In this document: positions 25,507 to 36,500 of the stretch, one piece after another
Layout: each line of letters begins with the position of its first letter
Numbering within the stretch: position 1 is the first letter of the stretch
IMG/VR virus record: IMGVR_UViG_3300020463_002440
Span: 62,001 to 126,000 of that record
Origin: a virus
Reading direction: 5' to 3' (one strand)
Length of the DNA stretch: 64,000 nucleotides
Translations under genes and position numbers: made by a program
The notes under the pieces: generated by a model
What the model was told of the DNA's origin: nothing
Seen by the model: the letters and a program-made list of their open reading frames with translations, nothing else
Database searches by the model: none

Positions 25507-28500
25507 AAACTTTTATTAGTGTAGCAGCAATTTGATAGGTAGTTGCATTAGAACTTGCTGGTGTTGCATTTAATTGCACATTTCCGCTCTGTATTGTAAC
25601 ATCATAAGTTGCCAAACTGCCATTCGTATATATTGTCGCAAACTCAGTTGCTACTGCAGTTGAACCATTATGAACAAGTAATAACTTAGTTATATGCCTA
25701 TTACTTCCATCTGTTGCTGTTATTATTAACTCTGCGCTGTTATATGTTCCCTTATCAAAAGAGAAAATTTCAGCAGCGAATGTAGAGTTTGTTGTCGATT
25801 CATCGGATGTTAAATCAGATGATTCTAAAGAAACTGTATTACCAACCAATGTAGGAACAGTTAAGTTTCCTGTCATTGTATCGCCAGTTACATTTACATA
25901 TCTTGCATCCGCAATATTAATTGTTAGAACTGCAAGATTATTTTTTGTGAATCCTATAACGTGGCCAAACTTATCAAAGTTCATACTCTCAATAACTTCA
26001 GCGTTAGGTAAATCTAATACACCTGTATTCGCAACACTTGAAGTATCGGCATGAGTTAAAACAATGTTAGCAGTTAGAGGTCCACCACCTGTGACACCGT
26101 CTGAACCTGTTACTGATCTATCAGCTGCTTTAAGGAATAACGTGTCTGTTTCGGTTTCTGTATAATATCGGTTATCTAATTGACCGTTGTCTAATTCTGT
26201 TTCTGTGTAATATCGGTTATCAAGCTGACCTGCATCTAATTCTGTTTCAGTATAATAACGAGTATCTAATTGACCTGCATCAAGTAATGCTGATGTATAA
26301 TAACGATTATCAAAATCAACTTGGTCAAGACCTGTAACGTGTCCATAAGTATCAAGTACTACATCTTGTATTACTTGTCCGTTGCTTCCTAATACACTTG
26401 CTTGTGAACTTGTGTCAGCATGATCAAATGTAATTGTTGTTGCACCATTTTGATTAAGTGTAAACGATCCTCCACCGTCAATTGCATTTCCTGCTGTAAG
26501 AGTGATTTGAGAATCAAAAACATTATTTGCTGCGCCTGAAGTTGCCGCGGCAATAATATCAGCTGCATGTTGTCCGTCAAGTAAATCAGCATCAAGTCCA
26601 GTTCCTGTCCCATCTACTGTCTTAATTGCTGTTAATATTTCAGCCGCTGTTTGATCTGCGGTTGCACCTGCTTCTATAAGATCAAGTTTTGCTCCATCTA
26701 CTGAAAGATCACGACCATCAACTGTTCCTGATATTGTGATATCACCAGTAATATCAAGTTCACCAAATTCATGAATATTCGCAAGGAAGTGAGTACCATC
26801 TCCTGCTTCTAAATTTAATGTTGTATTTGCATTATGCCAAGTAAGATTTTCAATACCTTTAACACTTGCTTCTCCTGCTGCTGTGAGTCGACCATCTTCG
26901 TCAACTGTAAATGTTGGTATTGATGTTGTAGATCCATAAGATCCTGCCGTAACCGCAGTATTAGCAAGTTCTGCATTTATACTTATAGAACCATTACCTA
27001 AATCTGTAAGTATTGTAGAACCGCTTCCAGTAACTTTACCGGTCAGTGATACATCTATTTGAGGATCAGGTTTATTTGTTGTATTTGTAAAATCTAAGTA
27101 ATAACTACCTTCTTGACCGTCAAGTAAATCTGCATCTAAACCTGAGCCTGTGCCATCAACTGTTTTAATTGATGTAAGTATTTCAGATGCTGTTTGGTCG
27201 GCGGTAGCTCCTACCTCTATACCATCAAGTTTTGTCCCATCAGTAGCCAGGTCTCTGCCATCAACAGTTCCTGTGACGGTAATGTTTCCTGTGACATCAA
27301 TTCCTGAACCGAAATCAACATTTGCATCGAATTGTGAAATGTTAGCATCATATTGTGTTCCATCACCTGTTATAATTTGATAAGTGTTATTTGCTGTTAA
27401 CCAACTTGTTGAACTGATACCTGCGACTGAAGCAGTAGCAGCTGCAGTAATACGACCGTCAGCAGCAATTGTAATAATAGGAATTTCTGTTGCACCACCA
27501 TATTGAGCGGCAGTAACTCCTGAAGCAGCAATGTCTGTTGTAATTGTTCCGCTTGCTAAATCTGTTAATGTAACTGAACCTGTAACATCACCTGAAAGTG
27601 TAATTGTTGGATCAGGCTTGTTAGTTGTATTTGTAAAGTCAAGATAGAAATCGCTATTTGCCCCATCAAGCAAATCAGCATCTACACCTGAAAAGGCTCC
27701 ATCATTACTTAATACAACATTTATAATATCTGTATTACTTGGTATGTTTGGAGTATTTGTAAAATTAGTAAAATCAAGATAATAAGTTCCATCTTGACCA
27801 TCAAGGGTATCAGCATCCAATCCTGAACCTGTTCCGTCATTTGCTAATATGACATTTAAGATTTCGGTATTTGATAAGTTAACTTCAGCACCTGATGAAA
27901 TGCCATCGAGCTTAGTACCATCTGCTAATATATCACGACCATCAACGGTTCCTGTAACCGTTACATCTCCTACAACATCAATACCTGCACCAAAATTAAC
28001 ATTTAAATCAAAGTCAGATATTTGAGTATGGAATTGACTTCCATCAACCGTTGAAACTTCAAATGTATTATTTGCTTGGTACCAATCAATATCAGATACA
28101 CCTGCGACCGCAATATTTTGTGCAGCAGTTAAACGACCATCTTCATCAACGGTAAATGTTGGTATTTGAGAAGCAGAACCATATGAACCGGCTGTAACTG
28201 CTGTATTCGCAAGTTCGGTGGCAATAGAAATTGTACCTGAAGCTAAATCAGTTAAAGTGGTCGTCCCTGACCCTGTTACCTTCCCTGTTAAACCGACATC
28301 AATTTGTGGATCAGGTTTGTTCGTTGTATTTGTAAAATCTAAATAATAAGAACCTTCTTGCCCATCTAATAGGTCGGCATCAAATCCATTCCCTGTGCCT
28401 TCATCATTTGTAGTAATGATTCTTCCAGTTGTTCCACCAGAAGCAATTTCCCAATAATCATTTGCTTCATTCCATTGTAGAACTACATTTGTATCGTCTC

Positions 28501-28936
28501 CTCTTTCAACTTCGATACCTGCATTTTCTGAAGGAGAACCTGTCGTTGTACTGTTAAGAGTAATAATATTATCTTCGACAGTTAGAGTTTCTGTATTGAC
28601 TTGAGTTGTATTACCTGATACAGTAAGGTTACCTGTGATGATTAAGTTACCATCAAAAGTATCGTCTTCGTCTGCTCTTAAAAATTGTAATGAATTTAAG
28701 TTATCTAATAAGTCAGCATCAAGGCCTGATCCTGCTCCGTCAACTGTTTTAAGTAAAGTAAGAAGGTCATTTGGATCGGCACTAAACTCAACGATGGATT
28801 CTGTTCCACCGACATCTTGTTTAATGTAGATCTTACCGTCAGCTGTGTTAATCGCAAGTTCACCTAACTCCAAATTTGAGGTAGTAGGCACTCGTCCCTG
28901 AACGGCACTTCTTTTTAGCTTAATTAATGTTGACAT
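25505..28936 (-). CDS. Tail fibre protein, 1143 aa, with DADLLDG repeats
   Basis: Starts MSTLIKLKRSAVQGRVPTTS and LGELAINTADGKIYIKQD, a head common in tail fibres of T4-like marine phages and enterophages. The shaft holds repeated (L/F)DADLLDGQ-x-YYLDFTN modules, three GTVDGRDxxxDGxKLDxI repeats, alternating DEDGRLTAA segments, and a 15-residue tandem repeat RYYTETELD(A/N)GQLDN. Residues about 106-200 are the module shared with the giant fibre (VSGNTTQVNTETLTVEDNII and GIEVERGD). No S74 motif at the C-terminus. Probably a trimeric shaft fibre or connector to the adjacent giant fibre; receptor unknown. Starts 39 bp after the 1357-aa gene. Confidence 0.82.
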   Translation of the reverse strand: MSTLIKLKRSAVQGRVPTTSNLELGELAINTADGKIYIKQDVGGTESIVEFSADPNDLLTLLKTVDGAGSGLDADLLDNLNSLQFLRADEDDTFDGNLIITGNLTVSGNTTQVNTETLTVEDNIITLNSTTTGSPSENAGIEVERGDDTNVVLQWNEANDYWEIASGGTTGRIITTNDEGTGNGFDADLLDGQEGSYYLDFTNTTNKPDPQIDVGLTGKVTGSGTTTLTDLASGTISIATELANTAVTAGSYGSASQIPTFTVDEDGRLTAAQNIAVAGVSDIDWYQANNTFEVSTVDGSQFHTQISDFDLNVNFGAGIDVVGDVTVTGTVDGRDILADGTKLDGISSGAEVNLSNTEILNVILANDGTGSGLDADTLDGQDGTYYLDFTNFTNTPNIPSNTDIINVVLSNDGAFSGVDADLLDGANSDFYLDFTNTTNKPDPTITLSGDVTGSVTLTDLASGTITTDIAASGVTAAQYGGATEIPIITIAADGRITAAATASVAGISSTSWLTANNTYQIITGDGTQYDANISQFDANVDFGSGIDVTGNITVTGTVDGRDLATDGTKLDGIEVGATADQTASEILTSIKTVDGTGSGLDADLLDGQEGSYYLDFTNTTNKPDPQIDVSLTGKVTGSGSTILTDLGNGSISINAELANTAVTAGSYGSTTSIPTFTVDEDGRLTAAGEASVKGIENLTWHNANTTLNLEAGDGTHFLANIHEFGELDITGDITISGTVDGRDLSVDGAKLDLIEAGATADQTAAEILTAIKTVDGTGTGLDADLLDGQHAADIIAAATSGAANNVFDSQITLTAGNAIDGGGSFTLNQNGATTITFDHADTSSQASVLGSNGQVIQDVVLDTYGHVTGLDQVDFDNRYYTSALLDAGQLDTRYYTETELDAGQLDNRYYTETELDNGQLDNRYYTETETDTLFLKAADRSVTGSDGVTGGGPLTANIVLTHADTSSVANTGVLDLPNAEVIESMNFDKFGHVIGFTKNNLAVLTINIADARYVNVTGDTMTGNLTVPTLVGNTVSLESSDLTSDESTTNSTFAAEIFSFDKGTYNSAELIITATDGSNRHITKLLLVHNGSTAVATEFATIYTNGSLATYDVTIQSGNVQLNATPASSNATTYQIAATLIKV
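26155..26305 (-). repeat. 45-bp tandem repeat coding RYYTETELDxGQLDN
   Basis: Three to four head-to-tail copies of a 15-codon unit inside the 1143-aa fibre gene. Units differ at third positions and at a few residues. It probably forms a regular, register-repeating fibre segment. Confidence 0.75.
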
Positions 28937-28962
28937 ATATATGTCCTTCTATATCATATACC

Positions 28963-28970
28963 TATTTAGG
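28963..28970 (-). promoter_or_regulatory. Weak candidate late box, CCTAAATA
   Basis: Two mismatches from TATAAATA. Position, about 27 bp before the 1143-aa fibre ATG and within the 39-bp gap, fits the other late boxes. Listed only because the spacing matches; the gene may instead be read through from upstream. Confidence 0.2.
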
Positions 28971-28975
28971 CAAAT

Positions 28976-31900
28976 TTAAAAGGTTCCTCCATCAAGTGTT
29001 GTGACTGTAACATCGCCACTTGCCACTGTAAAGTTTGCTACGTTAAACGATGCAACTCCAATATTGGAATCGCTCGCTAATTCTCCAGCAATTGTTATTT
29101 GATTATTCGCAACCGTTGTGTTAATTCCTTCCCCTGCGGAGTAGGTAATTGTTTCACCTAAGGCAACTACATCTGTGGTACCTGTTTCGGCTGCTATGTT
29201 TATACCTGCAGTTGTTAAATTTCCAACTGCTGTATCTAAAAATTGTTTATTTACTGCATCTTTGCTATTGACAGGGTCGTTAACATTTGTTATAATAGAG
29301 TTATCAACGCTAAATACACCAGTAGTAGGATTGACTGTAATATCGCCACTTGCATTACTTATTGTATTATTTGCGATTGTAAGATTGCCGCCTATGGCAA
29401 TCTGTGTATCTAAATTTAATCCTTTAAATCTGGAGTTTTCTCCAGCAGGGTTGAGCAAATAGTCTACATCTTGACTATCAATAAAGTTTCTTGAATATAC
29501 TGAACCGTCTTCTACGTGCCAACCATTGTCCGTTGTATCAAAATATGTACCGAAGTTAAACGAACTACTTAAGAAACCTGCCTTTGTTCCTTGAGCATAG
29601 AAATACATATTACCTGAACCTGTTCCCAGAATAATCTGAGAGTTAGGTTGATTATAACCAATATGTAAATCTTTTAATCTTGATGTACCTGCAGGGTCAG
29701 CATAGAAAGATAAGTCATCTTTACTTACAAATTTTGTTGCTCTTAAATCACCGTTAGATGTATCACCACCTTGTGCATTGATATATCTCTCATCAAGAGT
29801 TACATAATCAAATGTGGTTGTGATTGCTACGTTAGAGTTACTAATAACCGTGCCGCTGCCAGTGACATCTCCTAATAACGCAATGTCAAAGTTATCAGTA
29901 ACAAAGTCTAATTTTTGTATTGCACTATTTGCTGTAACTCTAATACCACGCTCAAAGTTACCATTACGAACAGCATCTTCTACTACACCATAAATGGACG
30001 GAACAAAGTCAACAACCGCATTGGATGATACTGATAAAGGAACGTTAACTAACGAACGAACACGCCCATACACATCAAAGTTAAAGTTTGGAACTGTACC
30101 TTCAACACCTGCTTCTCTTAAACCTGTAAATGATTGCCATACAGGATCAAACCCAATCGCAACTACATTATTTGCTTGGTCGTATGTTTCAATTGTAAGA
30201 CCAGTACCAATCTCAATACTTGGCTTATCTACTTTATCAAATAAATCTAATACATAAGTATTGGCAGCTTTGGTAACATGAAAGTCTCTATCAAAAGTTT
30301 CTTCAAGATAAAACTTAGTTACCGCATCAGTGTTGCTTACAGGATCAGCAAGACCTGTTATGACAGTATTACCTACATCAATATGACCGCCTATTTCAAA
30401 TACTAAATTAGCAGTCCCTGAGTTAATTCTTTGTTGACTGTCAACTATAAATGCAGATACACCAGCAGTAACAAAATTGAGTTCGTCGTTATCTGCACCA
30501 GGACTTGATTCGGCTTCAATAAATGTATCTTGGTCAACGTCCTTAACACCACCTAGTGATGCCCATGCATTTCCACTATAACCTTCAAACACTCCGTCCG
30601 TTGTATTAAAACGAACCATACCTGCAGCTAATGAAGAAGGTCTATTTGCTGTTGTACCTACAGGAACTGTGATTGCTCCTGTTGTATCAATAACTAATAC
30701 TTCGTTATCACTATCAATTTTTGTTACGAATAATGTATTCCACTGAGAACCTGAAGCACCAAGATTATATGTTGCATCATCTTTAGGTAATAAGTTTGAA
30801 CTAAAGTCAGCAACTACATTAATTGAATCTACTGCTTGGTCACCTAATTGTAAATTACCTGCGATTGTTAAATCACCTGTAAATTCACCAGAACCAACGA
30901 CTCTAAATAATGATCCATCCCAAGTAAATCCTGCATCGTCTGTTAGTGCACCTGAAGGACCTGCGAATACAACTCTTCCATCAGTAAGTGATCCTACTGA
31001 TAATACATCGGTTGTTTGATTATATGTTAATCCTGAATCACCTTCAATTGCTCCATTTGCTCCAGCAACAAATACTTGGCCTTGTGAAACTGTTTCAAAT
31101 GTAGGTGCTGTTCGGAATTCAGAGGTTGCATTAACAACCATATGACTACCGTCAAACTGAATATTATTATTTGATGATAACGCACCAGTATCTGATACGA
31201 ACATCATTGTGTTCGCTTGTAAGTTACCTACTGATAAACTGTCGCCTGATAAACCACCTGATGTACTAAAGTCACCATCAACTGTAATACCACCAACGAT
31301 TGTTAAATTAGTTCCATCCCAGGCAAGGTTTGCTTGACCTTCTAATGTTCCACCTGATGATGTATATACAACAGACCCAGTAGGAATTTTTGAAACAGCA
31401 GCATCTGTAAATGTTGCCTTTTCACTAGAATAGTCAATTGTAATTCCGTTATTGGCGCCGAATGTTAAATCACCATCTTGGTCAATTTCCATTCTCTTAA
31501 CGCCTGCGGTGAAGAATTCTAAATCATCACCGTCAGCACCTGGCGAGAGTTCAGCTCGAATAAAGGTATCTTTATCTACGTCTTTAACACTACCCGCTAA
31601 CTCAGACCAAGCTGTCCCGTCATATCCTTCAAATCGGCTATCTGAAGTATTGTAACGAATCATACCAACCGCGGAGGTTGGACGATCAGCAGTTCCACCT
31701 ACTGGTAAAGTAAAGGCACCGGTTTCATCGATAGTAACTACACCACTATCAGATTTGATTGTAGGTGTAAATACTCTGTGCCAATTTTTAGTAGGTGCTC
31801 CTAGGCTATACAAACCAGGTGCATCAGGAATAAGATCGGAAGTAAAATCTGCGACAACATTAATTGTATCAACTTGGTTATCACCTAATGTAAGGTTACC

Positions 31901-33049
31901 ACCAATTGTCACATTACCTGTAATATCAGCATCACCATCTACTGTGAATGTGGTTCCACTGAATGTTAATTTACTACTGTCTATTAATTCGCCATCAAGA
32001 CCTGAGAATACAACTCGTCCTGATGTTAAGTCAGTAACATTAACACTTCCTAATTCTGTTTGCCCAGGTACTCTAAGTATATCTAAAAATACACCACCTG
32101 TGGCTGTAATTGAAACTCCATCGAAAGATAAGTTAGCAGTATCAATTAATTCGCCGTTTGCTCCGGCATACATAATTCGACCTTCGGTCAAATCAATAAT
32201 ATTAACACTACCTAACGATGCTTGTCCAGGAACAGACATGTTATCCAAGAATACACCGCCTGTTGCGATAATACTTGTATCATCAAATCTTAAATTGGCA
32301 GAGTCAATTAATTCTCCACCTGCTCCTGCATATACGATACGACCTTGTGTAAGGTCTGAAACGTTTAAACTATCTGTATCTGTTTGACCATCAACTTGTA
32401 ATCCATCTAAGAATACCGCTCCTGTAGCTGTAAGAGAAGTACCGTCAAAGAATAGATTAGCACTATCAACAAATTCTCCGTTGGCTGCTATGAAAGGTAT
32501 TCTTGTTGCTGTTAAATCTGAAACACTTAAACTATCAACATCAGCTTGACCGCTAACGTCTAATGTATTTGATGAAAGCGGACCACCAATATCTAAACTT
32601 GTTAATCCAACAAGAGTATTAGTTGATTCACCTAGTGTAAGAGAGGTATTACCAATTGTGATATCATTAGAAGATATGATTGTTGAATTGGCAGAAAAGT
32701 TTAATGCGTTGAAACTTACATTCTCAAAATCTGTAATATGTCCAAAAGTATCAATGGAGATATTCTTTGGATAAGATAAATTTTGGTTTGTAGTACTAAC
32801 AGCATTTGATGTGTCAGCATGGCCTATAACAACATTTGCTGCTTGATCGTTAACAGTTTGGGAAACAACAATTCCGTTAGCAGATTCTATTTGCTGAACG
32901 TAATTACCAATTGTGTCGATACCGAGAACAACAGAATCAGGAACGATCTGTGGCTTTCTCTCAGCTGGTGCAACAATAGGAGTTGACTGACCTTGTTTTG
33001 GGACGGCCTTTATCGCACGGCCACCACCGATCTTGACCTTTATACTCAC
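28976..33049 (-). CDS. Tail fibre / baseplate-associated fibre protein, 1357 aa
   Basis: Starts MSIKVKIGGGRAIKAVPKQG. The middle is built from repeated xLTxGR(I/V)(V/M)(Y/F)AGxxGEL(I/V)DSANLxFDGTS modules (about residues 150-430, again about 560-760) and two long related halves, each with a GNLxLGDxxVDxINVVADF segment and a VKDVDxDTFI(R/E)AE segment. Near residue 1120 and beyond, two copies of the FxDxxDxxYxxNPAG-type motif of the giant fibre occur (FVSKDDLSFYADPAGTS, FIDSQDVDYLLNPAG). The C-terminus ends in beta-rich sequence without S74. The start overlaps the 112-aa gene by four bases. Fibre identity is clear from repeats; the place in the virion is not. Confidence 0.8.
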   Translation of the reverse strand: MSIKVKIGGGRAIKAVPKQGQSTPIVAPAERKPQIVPDSVVLGIDTIGNYVQQIESANGIVVSQTVNDQAANVVIGHADTSNAVSTTNQNLSYPKNISIDTFGHITDFENVSFNALNFSANSTIISSNDITIGNTSLTLGESTNTLVGLTSLDIGGPLSSNTLDVSGQADVDSLSVSDLTATRIPFIAANGEFVDSANLFFDGTSLTATGAVFLDGLQVDGQTDTDSLNVSDLTQGRIVYAGAGGELIDSANLRFDDTSIIATGGVFLDNMSVPGQASLGSVNIIDLTEGRIMYAGANGELIDTANLSFDGVSITATGGVFLDILRVPGQTELGSVNVTDLTSGRVVFSGLDGELIDSSKLTFSGTTFTVDGDADITGNVTIGGNLTLGDNQVDTINVVADFTSDLIPDAPGLYSLGAPTKNWHRVFTPTIKSDSGVVTIDETGAFTLPVGGTADRPTSAVGMIRYNTSDSRFEGYDGTAWSELAGSVKDVDKDTFIRAELSPGADGDDLEFFTAGVKRMEIDQDGDLTFGANNGITIDYSSEKATFTDAAVSKIPTGSVVYTSSGGTLEGQANLAWDGTNLTIVGGITVDGDFSTSGGLSGDSLSVGNLQANTMMFVSDTGALSSNNNIQFDGSHMVVNATSEFRTAPTFETVSQGQVFVAGANGAIEGDSGLTYNQTTDVLSVGSLTDGRVVFAGPSGALTDDAGFTWDGSLFRVVGSGEFTGDLTIAGNLQLGDQAVDSINVVADFSSNLLPKDDATYNLGASGSQWNTLFVTKIDSDNEVLVIDTTGAITVPVGTTANRPSSLAAGMVRFNTTDGVFEGYSGNAWASLGGVKDVDQDTFIEAESSPGADNDELNFVTAGVSAFIVDSQQRINSGTANLVFEIGGHIDVGNTVITGLADPVSNTDAVTKFYLEETFDRDFHVTKAANTYVLDLFDKVDKPSIEIGTGLTIETYDQANNVVAIGFDPVWQSFTGLREAGVEGTVPNFNFDVYGRVRSLVNVPLSVSSNAVVDFVPSIYGVVEDAVRNGNFERGIRVTANSAIQKLDFVTDNFDIALLGDVTGSGTVISNSNVAITTTFDYVTLDERYINAQGGDTSNGDLRATKFVSKDDLSFYADPAGTSRLKDLHIGYNQPNSQIILGTGSGNMYFYAQGTKAGFLSSSFNFGTYFDTTDNGWHVEDGSVYSRNFIDSQDVDYLLNPAGENSRFKGLNLDTQIAIGGNLTIANNTISNASGDITVNPTTGVFSVDNSIITNVNDPVNSKDAVNKQFLDTAVGNLTTAGINIAAETGTTDVVALGETITYSAGEGINTTVANNQITIAGELASDSNIGVASFNVANFTVASGDVTVTTLDGGTF

Positions 33050-33384
33050 GAAACCTCCGTAATAGTATCAACTACGATTGCTAAGCCTTCAACTATTTTG
33101 GTGAGTTCTCCTGTTTGTTTTTCCATCACTACGTCGTATTGGTATTTACCAGGAGCTAAAAGATCTGTCTGCTGGTCAGTTAATACTAACGTAATATCGT
33201 TATTTGCGACTTCGATTGTAAAGTTAGTAGCTGCAGTACTTGAATATACTTTTCTTATGCTACTATAGAAATTATAAACAGAGATAGTTGCGTCATCATA
33301 TTCGACACCCTCATCATTAAACAGATTTAGCTCTGTTCTGAAGTCCAATCCTTTATCAATGTATATGTTAGCTCTTGATGCCAT
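33046..33384 (-). CDS. Small beta-sandwich-like structural protein, 112 aa
   Basis: Starts MASRANIYIDKGLDFRTELN and shows alternating strands (DATISVYNFYSSIRKVYSS, NNDITLVLTDQQTDLLAPGK) ending with GKYQYDVVMEK. This layout resembles small Ig-like baseplate/fibre attachment proteins (BppU N-terminal type) but is not diagnostic. It overlaps the 1357-aa fibre start by four bases, so it is probably a stoichiometric partner or adaptor of that fibre. It is the first gene after a terminator-like hairpin and an exact late box. Confidence 0.65.
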   Translation of the reverse strand: MASRANIYIDKGLDFRTELNLFNDEGVEYDDATISVYNFYSSIRKVYSSTAATNFTIEVANNDITLVLTDQQTDLLAPGKYQYDVVMEKQTGELTKIVEGLAIVVDTITEVS

Positions 33385-33423
33385 GGCGATGAAACCTTTT
33401 TAAATTTTTATATATTATTACCT

Positions 33424-33431
33424 TATTTATA
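33424..33431 (-). promoter_or_regulatory. T4-type late promoter box, TATAAATA
   Basis: Exact late box on the minus strand about 40 bp upstream of the 112-aa gene. It follows immediately after the hairpin at 33448-33480, giving a clean terminator-then-promoter junction. Confidence 0.75.
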
Positions 33432-33447
33432 AGATATGACGACTCAA

Positions 33448-33480
33448 ATGAAAAAGGACATTGATTTAATGCCCTTTCAT
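33448..33480 (-). terminator. Hairpin terminator-like element after the collagen-fibre gene
   Basis: Minus-strand ATGAAAGGGCATT pairs with AATGTCCTTTTTCAT across a five-base loop (AAATC), with a small bulge and one mismatch. It lies about 45 bp after the collagen-fibre stop, in the only gap longer than 100 bp. The run of T's sits in the distal arm rather than after it, so it may be a weak terminator or an mRNA-stabilising/processing hairpin. Confidence 0.5.
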
Positions 33481-33525
33481 AGATAGTTATATGAACAGAG
33501 CAATTATACTCGACTCATAATATAA

Positions 33526-36500
33526 TTACTTCTTCAATTCGTCAATTTCTTTCTGCTGCTCTTTAATTGCTTCAATCAGTATACCGACCAAGTTTCCATA
33601 AGATACAGTCTTAGTGCCATCATCTCTTTCGCTGACAACTTCAGGCATTACTTGCTCTACTTCCTGAGCAATTACACCGGTTGAAGCCTCACCGTTATCA
33701 ATCCAATTAAACATAACACCACGTAATTTCATTACTTTATCAAGTGCATTTTCAATTGTTTCTACATTATCTTTTAGTGACTCATCAGATGTTGTGTTAA
33801 AGTCACTTGCCGTAATATCACCTGTAGTAGTAATATTATATGACTGACCATCTAAGTTACCACCTAGTTGTGGAGTTGTATCTTCAACTATATTATTGAG
33901 GTTACCACTACCACCTCCACCTGAAGGCCACGTTGTAATTGTTGAACCGCCTAATGTAACTGATCCATCAATTGTTAAATTTTCTAATGTTAATTCGTCG
34001 TCATTAGCAGTGTAGAAGAAGTTCTGATCTCCACCTGGGTTAGGTGTTGTTGTTCCATATAATGGTCTTGAACCTGATCCACCTTGAGTCATGGTAATGA
34101 ACATTGCTGTTCCTTGTAGACTACTTGTATGAATCGACGCTGTATCAGGGCTTCCTGTTGCTCCTGTTGTTCCTTGAGCACCAGTTTGACCGTCGTTACC
34201 TTGGAAACCAATTAATCCTTGAATACCTTGTAAGCCAGATCCTGTAATACCAGAAACACCTTGTGGTCCGGCTGGGCCAAGAGTTCCTTGGAAACCAGCA
34301 GAACCTTGTGCTCCTGGGTTTCCTGCTTCACCTTGAGTACCTTGAGCTCCTGCACCAAATGCTCCTTGGAAACCTAATGTACCTTGAACACCTTGAATAC
34401 CTTGTGGTCCAATTGGGCCAGAAGGACCCTGCGTACCTGTCGCATCCTCACCTGTAGGACCTTGAGCTCCTGGAGGTCCTTGAATACCACTTGACCCCGA
34501 TCCCTCAAATCCTTGAATACCAGTAATACCTTGAATACCTTGGTTACCTATAGGACCTTGAGTACCTGCACCACCTGAACCACCTTCGTTACCTTGAACA
34601 CCTTGTGGTCCGACTCCACCTTGAATACCTTGTAAGCCAGATCCGTTTTCACCTTGAATACCTAAGTCACCTTGAATACCTTGAATACCTTGAGTACCTA
34701 ATCCACCTAATTCTCCAGGAGGACCCTGAACTCCTTGTATTCCACCTGGGCCTTGAATACCAGGAGCACCTGTACCGTCTTGACCTTGTAGTCCTTGGTT
34801 ACCTTGCATTCCTTGGAAGCCTTGAGCGGATGCTCCACCAATAACTCCTTGTAAACCGATAAGACCTTGAATACCCTGTGGACCGTTGGAACCTTGAACA
34901 CCTTGAGGGCCAAGATCACCAGCTCCAGTTTCACCTTGTATACCTTGAGGTCCGCTCGGTCCTTGAATACCGGCACCATCAATACCTTGAGGTCCTGATT
35001 CACCTTGTAAACCTTGAATACCTTGTAAGCCTTGAACACCACTTCCTGTAACACCTGAAGTACCCTGTGGTCCTTGAACACCTTGGATACCTGAACCTGT
35101 TGTTCCTTGAGTACCTACCGCGCCTGGTCCTTGAACTCCTTGTATACCTTGAGAACCTGCTGCTCCTACTCCGGTTGTTCCTTGAATACCTTGAATACCT
35201 TGAGAACCTGCTCCAGTTGTACCTTGAGTACCTTGAGAACCTGCACCACCTGGCTGTCCATCTCCACCGTCAGCTCCTTGTAAACCTTGAGCACCCGGTC
35301 CACCTTCTGGACCTTGAATACCTTGTGTACCTTGGAATCCGTCTGAACCGGTTCCACCAATACCTTGTGATCCTGTGACACCTTGAATACCTTGAATACC
35401 TTGCGCGCCTGCTCCTGAATCACCTTGAATACCTAATCCACCTTGTATTCCTGCATTACCTTGAGCACCTTGAATACCTACAGAACCAGTTGTTCCTTGT
35501 AATCCTTGTAAACCTTGAGGGCCTTGTAATCCTTGTGGTCCGGTTGAACCTTGAGCTCCTGCTCCAGTTGTTCCTTGTAATCCTAATAGACCTTGAGTTC
35601 CTTGTAATCCTTGTAAGCCTTGCGTACCTTGATTACCTACTGCTCCGATATCACCTGTTCTTGCGAATGTAATTGTAACATCTTCTTGATCTGCAAATGT
35701 ACCGTTACCACTAACAAAAGCACAGGTAAGAATAAAGTATCCTGTTGGTTCTGCTAACGAACTGATTGTAAATATTTGGAAAACTTCAGGTTGTGATTTC
35801 TTTGTAACCTTAAAGTGACCTTTAATAGGACTTGAAGAATCGTCTACTGTTCTAAGAAAAGGTTCAATATTAATAAAGTTATCATCTCTATCATCAATAT
35901 ACAATGCAGTAGCTGATGAATAAGTAGCATTATTGAATTTTAATTTACCAATACCTGGATCGTTATTAATAGTAGATACGTCAAAAGTATAGTCGAATGT
36001 AATACCACCGAATGAACCTTCAGCGCCTTGTAAACCTGAATTACCTTGTAAACCTTGAGGTCCTTGAATACCTGCGCCTGTTAAACCTTGTAGTCCTTGA
36101 GTTCCTTGAGAACCTGTTGATCCTTGAATACCAGCTGGGCCACGAGGAATAAATGTAATAAGTGCGGCAGGACCGTGAACTGCATTTACTGCCGTTTGCC
36201 AATTTGTTACATTACCATCAACATAGTTAACATCAAAGTAACCATAGTTCTTAGAACCTGAATCCCAAGTCCAATCTGTAATTTCGTAAACTAACCAATG
36301 ATGTCCAGCAGGACCATTTCCATCGTCGTAATTACCTTCTTGTACTTTAAGATATCCTTTAACTGTTCCTGGCTGATTATCAATAAAATCTAGGAAGTCA
36401 TCAATCTCTTGTGTAAATTGGTCAGCAGGAATATCATCAAGTGTAATTAATGTAGCAAGAGCCGGATTTGAATTGTTAAATTTAAAATTGTTTGTACCAG

